The notes: a model not told the origin generated them from the sequence alone. A DNA stretch of 64,000 nt from Pontibacter populi (GCF_019336435.1 NZ_JAHWXQ010000005.1:186001-250000), one strand, 5' to 3'; positions 25,546-35,621 are shown, counted from the first letter of the stretch. Program-made: numbers and translations.

Positions 25546-26277
25546 ATGATCTGGGCAGGTTTTATTTTCGGAATTGTAGGTAGTTTCCATTGTGTAGGGA
25601 TGTGCGGCCCGATAGCGATGGCGCTACCCTTTGTCGGGAGTTCCGGCTGGCGATATTATGCCGGCCGGCTCCTGTACAATAGTGGTCGTATAGTTACGTA
25701 TGCTCTGCTAGGAGCTCTGGCTGGCGCATTTGGCGAGTCGTTGCAGATGGCAGGTTTACAGCAAACCGTATCTATCGTTTCCGGTATCCTTATTTTATTG
25801 CTGCTCGTACTTCCTGCCGCCATAAAAGGCAAATCTGCCAGTATACTAGGTACTGATAAACTTATGAGCTGGGTAAGGCGGAAACTGGGCTATTATTTCC
25901 AGCAGAATTCGCTGAGTGCCTTGTTTATGGTTGGCCTGTTAAATGGATTGCTGCCTTGCGGTTTTGTGTATATTGCCTTAGCCGGGGCGATCAGCGCACC
26001 TGGCGTTACCGGAGCTATGCTTTACATGGCCTTGTTTGGCCTCGGCACTTTTCCATTAATGTTTCTGGTATCTTTATCTGGCAAACTGATAAGCCTGAAA
26101 GTGCGAGGTATGTTTAACCGTGCCGTACCCTATATCGGTATGACGCTGGCCATCCTTTTTATAGTTCGCGGTTTAGGCTTAGGCATCCCGTATCTGAGCC
26201 CGAAAGTAGTTGAAACAGCTACACATAAAACCGAGATGAGCTGCTGTACCAAGCCTGTAGCAGCCACTACCAACTAA
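25546..26277 (+). CDS. sulfite exporter TauE/SafE family (UreH/DsbD-like) membrane protein
   Basis: This 243-residue protein has about six membrane helices. The first carries GSFHCVGMCGPIAMALPF, with the Cys-x3-Cys pattern shared by the UreH/CcdA-like branch placed next to cbb3 assembly genes. A second repeat begins at GLLNGLLPCGFVYIALAGA. The C-terminus MSCCTKPV carries two further cysteines. Relatives handle metal or thiol transfer across the membrane, so a role in copper delivery to the oxidase is likely but inferred. It is the last gene of the ccoG operon. Confidence 0.88.
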   Translation: MIWAGFIFGIVGSFHCVGMCGPIAMALPFVGSSGWRYYAGRLLYNSGRIVTYALLGALAGAFGESLQMAGLQQTVSIVSGILILLLLVLPAAIKGKSASILGTDKLMSWVRRKLGYYFQQNSLSALFMVGLLNGLLPCGFVYIALAGAISAPGVTGAMLYMALFGLGTFPLMFLVSLSGKLISLKVRGMFNRAVPYIGMTLAILFIVRGLGLGIPYLSPKVVETATHKTEMSCCTKPVAATTN

Positions 26278-26329
26278 AAAGTAAACAGATTACTCCTCAG
26301 TCGCGTCCTCCAAACTATAGTTTCTAAAC

Positions 26330-26394
26330 TGACATAAGTCATTACTGCCGGTGACGTTACTCAGTGCATGGCTTATGCATCCCTTGTACCTTTA
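26330..26394 (+). promoter_or_regulatory. tandem Fnr-like boxes and -7 element upstream of the solo cNMP-binding gene
   Basis: Box 1 is TGAC-ATAA-GTCA (26330-26341), box 2 is TGAC-GTTA-CTCA (26352-26363, one half-site mismatch). After 23 bp comes TACCTTTA (26387-26394), one base off TAnnTTTG. The geometry matches the other three promoters exactly. It is 219 bp upstream of the gene at 26613, implying a leader of about 210 nt. Apart from this promoter and two copies of the iterated motif (26313 and 26531), nothing else was seen in the 335-bp gap 26278-26612. Confidence 0.7.
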
Positions 26395-26612
26395 TCATAT
26401 AATAATTGGTTAATTACAGGAATAAAGATTAGCTGCCAGGCGGTATACAGTTTTAAACTACTCTACAGCAAGCTAAATAGCCCACTTGGTCAGTAAATTC
26501 GAAGCAGACATAGAATAAAGTTGATTCAAAAACTATAGTTGTTGCTGCTCCATTTTTATTTTTGTACAGGCAAAGCCAATTGTTTTCGCACATACTTAAC
26601 TAAGCTGTATAT

Positions 26613-26978
26613 ATGTTGTTCAGGAAGATGATAGAGGAGGGGCAGGTTAAAGGTAACCTTAAAAAGGTATCTTCTGATACTTGCTTGTTTAAATCAGGGA
26701 ACCCCAACAAGGAGCTTTATTATCTGATAAAAGGAAGTGCGCAGGTTACTCCTGTAGGGGGCGCTCCCAGAAAAGTGCAGGCCGGAACCCTGTTGGGTTT
26801 GCCAGATCTGATGCAGGATAACTATAGCCAAACAGCGGTTGCCACGGAAGCGGCCGAAGTTCTATGTATCTCTAAAGATGAATTGCAACACATGTTACAG
26901 CAAGATGCTGCGCTACGCCTCTACCTGATCCAGCAAATGAGCAGACATGTAATGCTCACCTCAGCCTCTTATGAATGA
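26613..26978 (+). CDS. solo cyclic-nucleotide-binding-like domain protein
   Basis: This 121-residue protein is one cNMP-binding-type beta-roll: FKSGNPNKELYYLIKGSAQV, AGTLLGLPDLMQDNYSQTAVATEAAEVLCISKDEL segments, and a terminal helix ending LIQQMSRHV. It stops where a Crp-family winged helix would begin, so it lacks a DNA-binding domain. It could be a ligand-binding partner or decoy for a full-length Crp/Fnr protein, or a stand-alone sensor. The tandem Fnr-like promoter 219 bp upstream suggests membership in the oxidase regulon. Confidence 0.85.
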   Translation: MLFRKMIEEGQVKGNLKKVSSDTCLFKSGNPNKELYYLIKGSAQVTPVGGAPRKVQAGTLLGLPDLMQDNYSQTAVATEAAEVLCISKDELQHMLQQDAALRLYLIQQMSRHVMLTSASYE

Positions 26979-26999
26979 TTGCCAATAAGCTATACAAAG

Positions 27000-27031
27000 C
27001 ACAAAGCCGCTGAGATTTCAGCGGCTTTGTG
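27000..27031. terminator. hairpin between the solo cNMP gene and the hybrid kinase gene
   Basis: The stem ACAAAGCCGCTGA (27001-27013) pairs with TCAGCGGCTTTGT (27018-27030) around a 4-nt loop, and C27000/G27031 extend it by one pair. It lies between converging genes; the T run is short on both sides. Confidence 0.8.
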
Positions 27032-27106
27032 TTTGGTGCAATGCTCATTTTTTCAAACTATAGCCTGCAATTGCCAGTCCGGTATACGGAACTATAGTTA
27101 CGGGGC

Positions 27107-30100
27107 TTAGATAATCTCTTTGGTTATTTCCTTAATAATGAGCGTTATATGATCTTCCACAAAGGCGATATGCGCAGACACCTGCTTTAAGTTGATTTGC
27201 TTTCTAGCATCCTGTTCAATTTGTCTTACGACAGGCCGTAACTGCTCGATGCGCAATGTATCAACTGTTGATTTTAATTTATGAGCGGCTGCACTAACAC
27301 CCTCCCAGTTCTGTTGCTGTTCACAGTCCTTTAGTTCTGTTACTGTTTCAGGCACCGTTTCTATAAAAAGCTGTATGGTTCTGTTAATGAATGCCTGATT
27401 CCCACGGGCCATTTTGTGCAGTGTTTGCAGATCATAAAGTGGCTGTTCAACTATAGCTGGGACTATTTTTTTAGTAATAGCTCTTAATGGTCTTTTCTTA
27501 ACTTTATGAGGAACCAGCGCAAAAATCTTTAGATACAATGCCTCGTCCTGAAACGGTTTGGAAATATAATCATTCATGCCAACAGCCAGGTATTTCTCCG
27601 CATCACCTTTAAAAGCATTGGCTGTAAGTGCTATTATGGGCACATTGGCTATAGTTATGTCTGCGTTAGTCCGTATTTTCAATGTTGCATCAATACCGCT
27701 CATTTCAGGCATTTGGATGTCCATTAAAATAACATCATACCTGTTTTTCAAGGCCATTTCAACCGCCCTTCTACCATTTTGAGCCACATCTATTTTAAAG
27801 TTCCAACCCTCCAGAATAGACTGTGCCAGAAAGACGTTGATCTCGTTATCTTCTGCAATTAAAACGTGCAGTGGCTCCAGGCTATCAAAGTCAACTTCGA
27901 AGTTGGTGTTTTCGGTCTGCTGCGTTTCAGTTGCCTTAGCGTAGGTAAGCTTAAATTTAAAGATACTTCCTTTGCCTTCTTCACTAGATAACCAGATGCT
28001 GCCTCCCTGCATTTCTACCAGGTTTTTGCAGATACTTAGCCCAAGCCCTGAGCCACCATATTTACGGGTTATGCTGGAGTAGGCTTGTGTAAAACCATCA
28101 AAAATGATCTCATGTTTTTCAGCTGGTATACCAATCCCTGTGTCCGCAACTTCAACTTCCAATGTCAGCTCTTCTGAATTCTCGCTGATGAGTTCGCACT
28201 TAAGGGTGACGCTGCCTTCGTCAGTAAATTTAATGGCGTTGTTTAGTAGGTTCAGCAAAACCTGGTTTAACCGGTAAGGGTCCCCGACAACAAGTGGATA
28301 TTGCTCCTGCTGGCAGTCTAAACTATAGGCGATCTCTTTTTCTTCTGCTTTATAGATCAGCGTCTGGAATGCACTCCGGATAGAATCACCCAGGTTAAAC
28401 GGGATTTGCTCCAGTTCCAGTTTACCAGCTTCAATTTTAGCAACATCCAGAATATCGTTTATAACAACCAGCAGATTCTCCGCAGATTGTTTTATGATCT
28501 TCAGATAGTTGTTTTGGGCATCGTCGAGGTTTGTTTTCTGCATAAGCCCGGCCATACCCAGAATACCGTTCATCGGCGTCCGGATTTCGTGGCTCATGTT
28601 GGCCAGAAAATTTTCTTTAACTTTTGCAGATTCTTCAGCAGCTTCTTTGGCTCGCTTAAGCTCCTGTTCGGTTTGCAGGCGGTCTGTAATATCCTGTGCC
28701 AGGCCAATTATATAAGCTGGCACATCCGGCTCTTCGGCTTTATAGTTCTGGTAATACAGGAAGCGCTCCTGGTTATCTTTGTTTAAGATACAAAGGACTC
28801 CTTCTACAAAGTTTGAGTCCTGGAATTTATCTATATAGCTTGAAAAATTCTTCCGGTGTTTTGCCGGAAAGAAGGAGGTGAGCTGTTGGCCAACCATCTC
28901 TTCCTCTTTGTAGCCCAGCATGTTTAAAAGATATGGGTTTGCAGACAGAATAGTGCCGTCCATATCGTGTGCGCAAATAAACGCCTGGCTATAGGTTATA
29001 AGGTCACGGTACTTCCGCTCACTGCGTTTGAGGGCTTCAGCATTTACGCGGCGCAGGCTAATATCACGTGCCGAAGATTGGATCTTTAAAATATTGCCTT
29101 CGGCATCAAGTAATGGTTTAAGGTTTGTCTCAACCCATAGAATACTCCCGTCTTTACGAACCAGCCTGTGCTCAACGTTTGTATTTACTTTTTTGGCCTG
29201 CACATTCCTGAAGCTGATATGCAGCTGCTGATAATCATCAGGGTGAATTAGTAGCTTAGGCATGTGCCCGATAACCTCTGAAGCAGTATAGCCCAGCATC
29301 TCTTCCACAGCTTTTGAGATAAAGATGTAGCGTCCATCTAACTCATGCAGGCTAATCACATCTTTTGAGTTTTCAGATAGCAGGCGGTATAGTTCTTCGC
29401 TTTCCTCGAGCTGTTTTGTAGCCTTGCGCTGCGCGGTTATATCCGTAGAAATACCGAGTACATGCAACTGGCCATCGCTGGTAACAAGCGGTCGTTTTAT
29501 AGTTTTAAACCATACATCGCTTCCATCCCGCCTGGTAAAGCGCTCTTCTACTATAATTTCGCGATTTTCAGCTATTACTATGCGGTCATCCTTTTCAAAG
29601 TGGTCTCTATCAGCTGGTTTAGGGAAAAGTTGCGCGCTATCTTTTTCCAGTAAATCCTTTAAAGGTAATTCAAAGAGATCAGCAACACCTTTGTTAGCTA
29701 ACTTAAATCTGCTTTCACCATCCTTAACATAAATCAGGCTTGGACTGGAGTCCATTACAAGCCTGATAAAATCATTCTGCTCTTTGGCGGCCAGGGCTGC
29801 CTTACGCTCTTCGGTGGTATCACGAATAATTGCCAGTACCTGTTCAGAGTTATACTTAATTATCCTGCCCTCATAATAGTGCAGGCCATCTTTCAGATCC
29901 AGTTCATATTCGGTACGTTCCGGGTGGCCGGTTTTGATGACCTTTTTAATGAGGAAAAGAATCTGTTTATGAACCGATTCGGGTAGGAGGGTGTGGATGT
30001 GCGAGCCAATTACGCTTTCTTTCGGCACAAGTAAATGTTCCTGCTCCACATTTTTCATGTCCTGGTAAATACCGTCCTTATCTATAATAAACATAAGGTC

Positions 30101-31408
30101 AGGTATTACCGCCAGAATAGCCCTGTTCTTCTCTTCGCTCTTTATTATTTTTTCCTGTGCAGTTTTAAGATCGGTAATATTCAGACCGTGCCCAATGATC
30201 ATTTTCAAATCTCCGCTCTGGTCTACTACCGGGTTCAGCTTGCGGATATGGTAAGAAGTGTCACCCTTGGGTGTGGTCATCTGCTCTTCAAAAGAAACAT
30301 ACTCTTTACTGGACCGGGCAAGTTCTAAATTAAAACTTCTTGTTTTTATACGCTCCGGCGGGACATTTCTGTAGGTACAGTATTCTTCATTGGTTTTACC
30401 TACTATCCATTTACGCAATGTCGGGTCAGAGACTGCTACAGGGTTTACAAAAAGGTATTGGAGTTGATTATTATAAACCGCTATATCCGACGGTATATGG
30501 TTCAGGATACCTTCATAGAATTCTTTTTGCTCCAGCAGTGCTTTAGTTTGCTCCCGTAGCTGCGTTACGTCCTGGGCTGAGCCTATAACTTTCGTTACCT
30601 GGCCGTCATCTTTGCGCTTAAAGACACTTTCCCGGCAATACAGGTTTTTCTTTTCACCATTTTTAGACAATACCACGTACTCCACTTCCCGCACTTCGCC
30701 ATCCTGCGCCTGTAGCATGCCATAGGTATGTGCATACATTTTTGACAACTCTTCAGGCACCAACAACGACATAAACACATGCCCGTGCATAGAGGCTATG
30801 TCCTGCTGATTATAGCCCAGTACAGATTCAATGTGATCGTTCAGGTAAACAAAGCGATCCTGCTCAAGATCGTAGACATATATTATATTGGGGATTGTAT
30901 GGGTGATGTTGCGGACAAAGTACTGACTTTCTTCGAGTGCCAGTTCTGCTTCGCGCCGCTCTGTAATGTCGTTCAGATATATGTTTGCATACTCCTTGCT
31001 TTTAAGAGGAACTATAAACAGAAGAAAGTGCTTGCCCAGCAGATGCGATTGCAGGGTTACAGGTTTACCTGCTTTAAGGGCAATATTAACTTTACTGACA
31101 AATAAACGATTCAGGGCTGGTATGCGCCTTTCATCTATAGTTTGCAGAAAGTGGAAACCGGCAGCATTAGCGTAATAGATTTTACCCTGGTCATTTACAC
31201 GAAGAATCGGGTCGGGATATTCTTCCTCCAGTTCGTATTTTTGCTGTGCTGCGGTAAATGCTTTGTTATCTTCGGCTGATGCAAGTTTTAGTTTTAAATT
31301 ATTAAGCGCTGCTAAATTTTTCTCAGCTATCTCTTCAGCCGCCTGCCGTGCCTTACGTTCTTTCTCTAACAACCCGAGCAGCGTAGCTACGTCGTTTACA
31401 CCTTCCAT
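27107..31408 (-). CDS. multi-PAS hybrid sensor histidine kinase with receiver and Hpt domains
   Basis: This 1433-residue kinase has no membrane helix, so it is cytosolic. After a coiled-coil start it carries about seven PAS domains in tandem (roughly residues 50-930; PAC-like ends such as KVIGSAQDVTQLRE and LKIQSSARDISLRR). A HisKA domain follows with phosphoacceptor His near 937 (FLANMSHEIRTPMNG), then an HATPase domain (NAIKF, DTGIGIP and GLGLSICKNLVE). A receiver domain has its Asp near 1229 (LMDIQMPEMSG), and a C-terminal Hpt domain has His near 1374 (AAHKLKST). The stack points to internal redox, energy or ligand sensing. A sigma-54 response regulator gene lies just upstream on the same strand. 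Confidence 0.95.
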   Translation of the reverse strand: MEGVNDVATLLGLLEKERKARQAAEEIAEKNLAALNNLKLKLASAEDNKAFTAAQQKYELEEEYPDPILRVNDQGKIYYANAAGFHFLQTIDERRIPALNRLFVSKVNIALKAGKPVTLQSHLLGKHFLLFIVPLKSKEYANIYLNDITERREAELALEESQYFVRNITHTIPNIIYVYDLEQDRFVYLNDHIESVLGYNQQDIASMHGHVFMSLLVPEELSKMYAHTYGMLQAQDGEVREVEYVVLSKNGEKKNLYCRESVFKRKDDGQVTKVIGSAQDVTQLREQTKALLEQKEFYEGILNHIPSDIAVYNNQLQYLFVNPVAVSDPTLRKWIVGKTNEEYCTYRNVPPERIKTRSFNLELARSSKEYVSFEEQMTTPKGDTSYHIRKLNPVVDQSGDLKMIIGHGLNITDLKTAQEKIIKSEEKNRAILAVIPDLMFIIDKDGIYQDMKNVEQEHLLVPKESVIGSHIHTLLPESVHKQILFLIKKVIKTGHPERTEYELDLKDGLHYYEGRIIKYNSEQVLAIIRDTTEERKAALAAKEQNDFIRLVMDSSPSLIYVKDGESRFKLANKGVADLFELPLKDLLEKDSAQLFPKPADRDHFEKDDRIVIAENREIIVEERFTRRDGSDVWFKTIKRPLVTSDGQLHVLGISTDITAQRKATKQLEESEELYRLLSENSKDVISLHELDGRYIFISKAVEEMLGYTASEVIGHMPKLLIHPDDYQQLHISFRNVQAKKVNTNVEHRLVRKDGSILWVETNLKPLLDAEGNILKIQSSARDISLRRVNAEALKRSERKYRDLITYSQAFICAHDMDGTILSANPYLLNMLGYKEEEMVGQQLTSFFPAKHRKNFSSYIDKFQDSNFVEGVLCILNKDNQERFLYYQNYKAEEPDVPAYIIGLAQDITDRLQTEQELKRAKEAAEESAKVKENFLANMSHEIRTPMNGILGMAGLMQKTNLDDAQNNYLKIIKQSAENLLVVINDILDVAKIEAGKLELEQIPFNLGDSIRSAFQTLIYKAEEKEIAYSLDCQQEQYPLVVGDPYRLNQVLLNLLNNAIKFTDEGSVTLKCELISENSEELTLEVEVADTGIGIPAEKHEIIFDGFTQAYSSITRKYGGSGLGLSICKNLVEMQGGSIWLSSEEGKGSIFKFKLTYAKATETQQTENTNFEVDFDSLEPLHVLIAEDNEINVFLAQSILEGWNFKIDVAQNGRRAVEMALKNRYDVILMDIQMPEMSGIDATLKIRTNADITIANVPIIALTANAFKGDAEKYLAVGMNDYISKPFQDEALYLKIFALVPHKVKKRPLRAITKKIVPAIVEQPLYDLQTLHKMARGNQAFINRTIQLFIETVPETVTELKDCEQQQNWEGVSAAAHKLKSTVDTLRIEQLRPVVRQIEQDARKQINLKQVSAHIAFVEDHITLIIKEITKEII

Positions 31409-31667
31409 CTAAAAATATTTGCCTGCAAGTTACGGATTTCCAACAGCTTATTATTATGTTTATTAAGATTGGCTTTAATTAAATTTAGTAGCTTATCCTG
31501 CTGTTGGTTCAAAATTTAATTGTTGATTTAAAGCCTACTGTTATAGTTTTGGACCGGTAAATTAATTATTTAAAGTTAGTGCTATTAGATGGTAATATGC
31601 ATTTTTAACTATAGGTAATATTAATATAATTCTATTGTTGGCTTGTGAAATGATTCCTGTTTATAGT

Positions 31668-33026
31668 TTATTTTACTTTCAGTTCGTTGCTCTGTATCAT
31701 GCGGTATATGGTGGATTTCCCGATGTCAAGTTTATCCGCTACCAACAGTACGTTGTAGTCATTCTTGTCCAGAAAGTATTGAATGATGCGGGTCGTATAA
31801 ACTTTAAGCGACTGTTCTTTTGCCAGGAAATCCTTGTTTGAATTACTGACTGCCAGGTTGATGTCCTGATCCTGTATCTCTTCATCATCAGAGAGCACCA
31901 TGGCTAGTTCAACTATAGCTTTTAACTCGCGCACGTTACCCGGGTAGGTATAGGAAAGTATTTTTTCCTGTGCTTTTGCAGACAGGCTTTTCCGCGGTAT
32001 GTTGTTCTCTTTGGCAAAATCATCCATAAAATGGCGGGCCAATATCAAAATGTCTGTACCTCGATCACGCAGAGGCGGTAAGAGCACTGGCAAACCAAGC
32101 AGGCGGTAATACAGGTCTTCACGGAAGGTCCCATTACTTACTTCCTCTGCCAGGTTTTTGTGAGTTGCAACTATAATCCTGACATCTACCGGAACAACAG
32201 CATTGCCACCAACCCGGGTTATTTCTTTCTCCTGAAGTACGCGCAGTAATTTAGCCTGCAGGCTAATGTCAAGCTCACCGATCTCATCTAGAAAAATGGT
32301 GCCTTTATTTGCCTCCTCAAACCTACCAATGCGCCGTGCTGATGCTCCTGTAAATGCCCCTTTTTCATGCCCGAACAATTCACTTTCGATGAGCTCTTTC
32401 GGGATTGCAGCAACGTTTACGGCAACATACGGGTATTTTTTCCGGATACCATTATAGTGAATAGCTTTAGCTACCAATTCCTTACCGGTACCTGTTTCCC
32501 CGTTTATAGATACTGTTATATTGGTTTTAGTAGCCTTGTCCATCAGCGAAAACACTCTTTTGATGGCTTCGCTGTTGCCGATGATTACTTTACTGAAATC
32601 ATATTTCTGGCCGATCTCTTCGCGCAGGTTACTTATTTCTTTACGGAGCGAAAGGTTTTCGCGAACCTTATTGATCGTATTCCAAAGCTTATCGGCAGTC
32701 TCTTCGTCTTTTACAATGTAGTCGTATGCCCCTTGTTTAAGCAAGGCTACCGCAGTGGCCACATCTTCCTGACCTGAGATTATGATTACCTGTATATCCG
32801 GGTTTAGCTCTTTCACCTTGGCCAGCACCTCGCCGCCATTTTTGTCGGGTAGTGAATAATCTACAGTAACTACATCAGGGTTCTCGTGTAAACTGGCAAA
32901 AAAGTCTTTTGCAGAGTGAAATTTCTTGATTTCATAGTCGGGGTTCAGAGAAAGATGATATTCCAGCAACTCGCTGTACCACACATCATCATCCAGAATG
33001 AAGATTTTAAAAGGGGTGTTCTTCAT
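31668..33026 (-). CDS. sigma-54-dependent response regulator (NtrC family)
   Basis: This 452-residue activator of RpoN promoters has a receiver domain with phospho-acceptor Asp near 56 ([14 protein letters not shown]) and a AAA+ domain with Walker A GETGTGKE near residue 178. The sigma-54 contact motif GAFTGA lies near 224. The C-terminal helix-turn-helix ([21 protein letters not shown]) is Fis-like but short. It probably takes signals from the multi-PAS kinase encoded downstream (259 bp away, same strand); that pairing is inference. Confidence 0.95.
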   Translation of the reverse strand: MKNTPFKIFILDDDVWYSELLEYHLSLNPDYEIKKFHSAKDFFASLHENPDVVTVDYSLPDKNGGEVLAKVKELNPDIQVIIISGQEDVATAVALLKQGAYDYIVKDEETADKLWNTINKVRENLSLRKEISNLREEIGQKYDFSKVIIGNSEAIKRVFSLMDKATKTNITVSINGETGTGKELVAKAIHYNGIRKKYPYVAVNVAAIPKELIESELFGHEKGAFTGASARRIGRFEEANKGTIFLDEIGELDISLQAKLLRVLQEKEITRVGGNAVVPVDVRIIVATHKNLAEEVSNGTFREDLYYRLLGLPVLLPPLRDRGTDILILARHFMDDFAKENNIPRKSLSAKAQEKILSYTYPGNVRELKAIVELAMVLSDDEEIQDQDINLAVSNSNKDFLAKEQSLKVYTTRIIQYFLDKNDYNVLLVADKLDIGKSTIYRMIQSNELKVK

Positions 33027-33159
33027 GTATTGCTCAGATACAGGTATACATCATCGTCAAATATACTATACAGATCGTTCTGCAAAAAAATAATTTGTTA
33101 CCTGTATGGCGTTGCGTGTATACTTTATTAGTGATTTTAAGTGGCGTTAAGTAAAAGGA

Positions 33160-33204
33160 TTATAGTCTGACTGATGCCAATTCTGCACATCAGCCAGACT
33201 ATAA
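33160..33204 (-). terminator. hairpin downstream of the DUF1206 gene
   Basis: A 17-bp stem with one mismatch (TTATAGTCTGACTGATG, 33160-33176, against its complement at 33188-33204) encloses an 11-nt loop. It lies between the DUF1206 gene (ends 33248, minus strand) and the start of the response regulator gene. Confidence 0.75.
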
Positions 33205-33247
33205 ATGGGTAACAGTATAACGGTGTTATGGTTTAAAACTTATACTA

Positions 33248-34081
33248 TCAGCTTACATTAATAACCTGATACCTTGCACGCATGAACATGAAAACTCCAT
33301 AAAAGATCAGGCCAATGGCAACAGCGCCCAGCAGGTAAGAACCGTACGAGGAGTTCTCCAGAAACTGAAACGCACTGCCGCTGCCTCCGGCTTCATTCGG
33401 ATTTGCATTCATAGCAGCTTTCAGGAACAAGTAAGCAATTATGAGCCACACGATGCCACGGGCAATATACCCGATCTTTCCAGCTCTGATCATCATCGCT
33501 TCTGCCTCATGTTTTAATCCGGAACCCTGAACTTTCTTTTTGTATTTGTCTGAAATGGCCAGGTAGATCTGGTGAAAGCCTGCAATGGCTGTACCCACAG
33601 CAACTATACCCACCAGCCACTGGCCAAACGGTTGTTGCAAAAGCTCACGGGCTAGTGACTGTCGGGAGTCTCCGTTACTGCCGCCACCATTGCCGAGTAC
33701 AAGCTGTGCTGCATAGAAAGCTAACGCCCCATACACCACTCCACTGAAAGCGTAACGTATCCTAACACCAATACCTTTGGCATTATCGCCTTTATTTTCG
33801 GTGTCTTTAAATGCCTGAATAATGCGCCAAATGGTATAGCATAGAAGGCCAAGGGCTATAATAGCCAGTAAAATCCAGCCATAAGACTGTTCCAATATAA
33901 ACTGGAAAACTCCGGATTTGTCGGAACCCTGCTCTGATTTTCCTCCGATCTCAAACGCCGCCATAAAAGCAAGAATACCTACCAGGCAATAAACCACTCC
34001 TTTTGCTGTAAGCCCGAACCTGGCCATGTTTTTAACCCAGGCCGGCGGGGGAGTAGGAACGTGTTGTGCTATATCAATCAT
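33248..34081 (-). CDS. DUF1206 six-helix membrane protein
   Basis: This 277-residue protein is built from three similar two-helix units, each starting with a G-x-x-A-K/R-G-x-V-Y/W motif: FGLTAKGVVYCLVGILA (about 25), IRYAFSGVVYGALAF (about 110) and IGYIARGIVWLIIAYLF (about 205). This threefold repeat is the DUF1206 hallmark. The family is membrane-embedded with no assigned function. It stands alone, with the CoA-transferase gene 55 bp upstream on the same strand. Confidence 0.9.
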   Translation of the reverse strand: MIDIAQHVPTPPPAWVKNMARFGLTAKGVVYCLVGILAFMAAFEIGGKSEQGSDKSGVFQFILEQSYGWILLAIIALGLLCYTIWRIIQAFKDTENKGDNAKGIGVRIRYAFSGVVYGALAFYAAQLVLGNGGGSNGDSRQSLARELLQQPFGQWLVGIVAVGTAIAGFHQIYLAISDKYKKKVQGSGLKHEAEAMMIRAGKIGYIARGIVWLIIAYLFLKAAMNANPNEAGGSGSAFQFLENSSYGSYLLGAVAIGLIFYGVFMFMRARYQVINVS

Positions 34082-34136
34082 ATATATAGTTGTTTGTTTA
34101 TAGCATACACGTAAGCCTCGCTTTTATGTTTAGCCG

Positions 34137-35426
34137 TTACATGTTTTTAAAACGAATCAGGGCTTCCTGCATTAACCTTTCTCTGTGATCCGGATGTGCA
34201 ATATCTATTAGTGCTTTTGCTCGCTGACGCAGGTTTTTACCATACAGATAAGCCACGCCATATTCGGTAACTACATAATGCACGTGGGCTCTTGTGGTAA
34301 CCACACCACCGCCAGGATTAAGGAAAGGTGTAATGCGCGATACTCCTCTGTGTGTAACTGATGGCAACGCGATAATTGGCTTTCCACCTTTAGACAAAGC
34401 AGCACCGCGAATAAAGTCCATTTGACCGCCAACGCCAGAGAACTGGTAAGTACCGATGGAGTCAGATACTACCTGGCCGGTGAGGTCTATTTCGATGGCG
34501 CTGTTAATAGCTGTAACATTATTGTTTGATTTAATAACGGTTACATCATTCACGAAATCTGTGCTGTGCATGGTAATCAGCGGATTGTCATCCACATAGT
34601 CGTAGAGGGCGCGGTTACCTGCTATAAAGGCAGTAGCAATTCGTCCGCGGAGCACTTTTTTATGCTCGTTCGTGATTACCCCGCTTTCAATAAGAGGCAA
34701 CACCCCATTGGAAAACATTTCGGTATGTATGCCAAGGCCTTTGTGGTTCGTAAGGCTTTGCAATACAGCATCAGGTATAGCACCAATACCCATTTGTAAC
34801 GTTGCTCTATCTTCTACAAGTTCGGCCACGTTCTGACCTATTTTTCTTTCAACCTCCGTGATGCGGGAACTATAGTCAACTTCCGGAAGCGCTTCGTTTA
34901 CTTCTACCAGGGCATGAAACCTACGGATATGGATAAGCGCATCGCCGTGTGTTCGAGGCATCTGCGGGTTTACCTGCGCAATTACATACTTAGCATTGAT
35001 TACGGCCTCTCGGGCAATATCTACCGATACGCCTAATGAACAGTAGCCATGCCTGTCTGGTGGAGATACGTGAACGATAGCTACATCAAGGGGCATAATA
35101 CCTAGCCTGAATAATTGCGGAATCTCGCTCAGGAAAATTGGTACATAATCACCACGTCCGCTGTTTACGGCATCGCGTACGTTAGCCGACACAAACAGGG
35201 AGTTGATGTAAAAGGAGTCTGCATATTTCTCTTCGGCGCAGGGCATCTCGCCAAAAGTGCTTATACTTACCAGTTCCACATTACGGAGTTCGTCGGCACG
35301 CTCAACCAATTTTCGGATCATGTATTGCGGGGTTGCTGCGCTGCCATGTAAAAAAACTCTGTCGCCGGATTTAATTACTGATAATGCTTCTTCTGCGGAG
35401 GTATAAGTTGGTGTAGTAGGGGCCAT
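34137..35426 (-). CDS. acetyl-CoA hydrolase/transferase family (4-hydroxybutyrate CoA-transferase-like)
   Basis: This 429-residue protein is a class I CoA-transferase of the Cat1/AbfT type, moving CoA between short-chain acyl groups. The catalytic Glu sits in GLGIHTEMFSNGV (about residue 237). Other family segments are RVFLHGSAATPQ at the N-terminus, MGIGAIPDAVLQSL and GVGGQMDFIRGA. A TEYGVAYLYGKNLRQRAKALIDIAHP motif near the C-terminus completes the fold. It likely works in acetate/butyrate-type acyl-CoA exchange; the substrate is not fixed by sequence. The gene appears monocistronic. Confidence 0.93.
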   Translation of the reverse strand: MAPTTPTYTSAEEALSVIKSGDRVFLHGSAATPQYMIRKLVERADELRNVELVSISTFGEMPCAEEKYADSFYINSLFVSANVRDAVNSGRGDYVPIFLSEIPQLFRLGIMPLDVAIVHVSPPDRHGYCSLGVSVDIAREAVINAKYVIAQVNPQMPRTHGDALIHIRRFHALVEVNEALPEVDYSSRITEVERKIGQNVAELVEDRATLQMGIGAIPDAVLQSLTNHKGLGIHTEMFSNGVLPLIESGVITNEHKKVLRGRIATAFIAGNRALYDYVDDNPLITMHSTDFVNDVTVIKSNNNVTAINSAIEIDLTGQVVSDSIGTYQFSGVGGQMDFIRGAALSKGGKPIIALPSVTHRGVSRITPFLNPGGGVVTTRAHVHYVVTEYGVAYLYGKNLRQRAKALIDIAHPDHRERLMQEALIRFKNM

Positions 35427-35621
35427 GTCTCTTTTTGATTTAAACTAACTATACTTTATAGCTGCGTTTGTGGTTTTAAATATGACTGCAAGCTACCCCC
35501 GCCTTCCTGTTTTTAAAATGATAATCGTCACCAATCCGTTTTGATTGCTAAATTGCCAACCAAATACGCGTGCAAAACTTATAATACAGTTATCCGCGTA
35601 CTAGTCTAAAACTATAAACCT

